A DNA stretch of 7,353 nucleotides from JAADHY01 sp964428935. Its GTDB lineage: Bacteria; Planctomycetota; Planctomycetia; Planctomycetales; Planctomycetaceae. The notes under the pieces are model-generated. The model was not told where the DNA came from and made no database searches. It worked only from the letters and a program-made list of their open reading frames with translations. Made by a program: the position numbers and the translations under genes. The DNA lies in contig CAYSAG010000263.1 in the NCBI GenBank assembly GCA_964428935.1, forward strand, positions 1 through 7,353, written 5' to 3'. This document shows positions 6,782 to 7,353 of this stretch, one piece after another. Within the stretch, counting starts at the first letter, position 1, and every line of letters starts with the position of its first letter.

Positions 6782-7353
6782 ATGCTGTCCATTGTCGTGC
6801 CGGTGCTGAACGAAGAGCAGAGCTTGGAGCAACTGTACTCGGAAATCCGGCAGACGTGCGAGCAGACCGGCCTGGCGTACGAGACCATTTTCGTCGACGA
6901 CGGCTCCACCGACGGCTCGTGGCAGAAAATCCGGCAACTGGCCCGGTCGGACCGGCGCGTGCGGGCCGTCCGGCTGCGACGGAATTTCGGCAAGGCCGCC
7001 GCGCTCATGGCCGGCATGAAAGCGGCCCGGGGCGACCTCATTCTGACCATGGACGCCGACCTGCAAGACGACCCAGCCGAAATTCCCAACCTGCTGGCCA
7101 AGCTGAATGAAGGCTACGACGTCGTCAACGGCTGGAAGAAACGCCGGCTGGACCCGTGGCACAAGGTCTACCCGAGCAAGGTTTTCAACTGGTTGGTCGG
7201 CTTGCTGACCGGCCTGAAGTTGCACGACCACAACTGCGGGTTGAAGTTGTTTCGAGCGGAAGTGGCGCGGGAGCTGCGAATTTACGGAGAGCTCCACCGG
7301 TTCGTCCCCGTGCTCGCTCACGCTCGCGGTTTCCGAGTAACGGAGCTGCCGGT
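6782..7353 (+). CDS. GT2 family glycosyltransferase, DPM1/GtrB-like (partial, 3' cut)
   Basis: The first 190 residues of a GT-A fold family 2 enzyme are present; the window ends inside the gene. The start MLSIVVPVLNEEQSLEQLYS is the classic first strand. FVDDGSTDGS (37-46) binds the nucleotide sugar, RRNFGKAAALMAGM (66-79) and TMDADLQDDP (89-98) carry the DxD metal site (Asp91, Asp93) and the QDDP motif typical of dolichyl/polyprenyl-phosphate glycosyltransferases. HDHNCGLKLFRAEV (148-161) and HRFVPVLAHARGF (172-184) are further features of that clade. Homologues transfer mannose, glucose or other sugars from UDP- or GDP-sugars to polyprenyl phosphate at the inner membrane face, usually ending in two C-terminal membrane helices, which would lie past the window. 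The gene follows the LPG_synthase_TM-like gene by 19 bp with its own ribosome site. Donor and acceptor are unknown. Confidence 0.93.
   Translation, partial: MLSIVVPVLNEEQSLEQLYSEIRQTCEQTGLAYETIFVDDGSTDGSWQKIRQLARSDRRVRAVRLRRNFGKAAALMAGMKAARGDLILTMDADLQDDPAEIPNLLAKLNEGYDVVNGWKKRRLDPWHKVYPSKVFNWLVGLLTGLKLHDHNCGLKLFRAEVARELRIYGELHRFVPVLAHARGFRVTELP

Noticed and set aside
6416..7321. Open frame of 301 codons on the minus strand opposite the GT2 gene
   Set aside because: The plus strand encodes intact GT2 motifs (DDGSTDGS, DADLQDDP); the antisense product matches nothing I know.

Overview
This is a GC-rich bacterial chromosomal window with seven recognisable genes, two of them cut by the window edges. 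The gene mix suggests a Planctomycetota-type bacterium: a Tat-exported Gfo/Idh/MocA oxidoreductase of the 'GGKMTDWGAHDLDIAQW' type, a DUF4432 sugar-mutarotase-like protein, and a radical SAM protein of a type I associate with planctomycetes. This assignment is inferred from family recognition; no rRNA or other marker gene is present. I see no tRNA, rRNA, CRISPR array, insertion sequence or phage gene.

Left part, minus strand (1-3029). In transcription order this holds a Tat-signal Gfo/Idh/MocA oxidoreductase (1725-3029, GTG start), a DJ-1/PfpI family protein (948-1520) and a DUF4432 / aldose-1-epimerase-like gene (from 719 downwards). The last and first of these fit carbohydrate processing. 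The DUF4432 gene does not end normally. After about 220 codons its family similarity stops, and the last ~55 bases at the window edge read, in another frame, as the signature segment of a sugar/nucleoside-type ABC transporter permease. This is a real rearrangement or an assembly chimera.

Middle (3030-4850). A 468-bp stretch without a convincing gene contains a perfect 16-bp palindrome. It is followed by a minus-strand radical SAM protein (3498-4850) with an AdoMet-cluster motif, a SPASM-like cysteine region and a disordered C-terminal tail.

Right part, plus strand (5081-7353). Divergent from the radical SAM gene is a tight three-gene run: a MoaB/MogA-like molybdopterin-binding-fold protein (TTG start), a multi-spanning membrane protein of the LPG_synthase_TM/UPF0104 family coupled to it by an ATGA overlap, and, 19 bp on, a GT2 glycosyltransferase of the polyprenyl-phosphate (DPM1/GtrB-like) type cut by the window end. 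The last two suggest envelope glycolipid or polyprenyl-sugar work. The MoaB-like protein may be there for translational coupling rather than a shared pathway.

The codon and word pattern is peculiar throughout. I find no GATC, no ATA and no TAT anywhere. Every Asp codon I checked is GAC, yet Ile is mainly ATT rather than ATC. None of the genes marks this as a known defence or mobile system; it looks like chromosomal housekeeping and accessory metabolism with a few anomalies.
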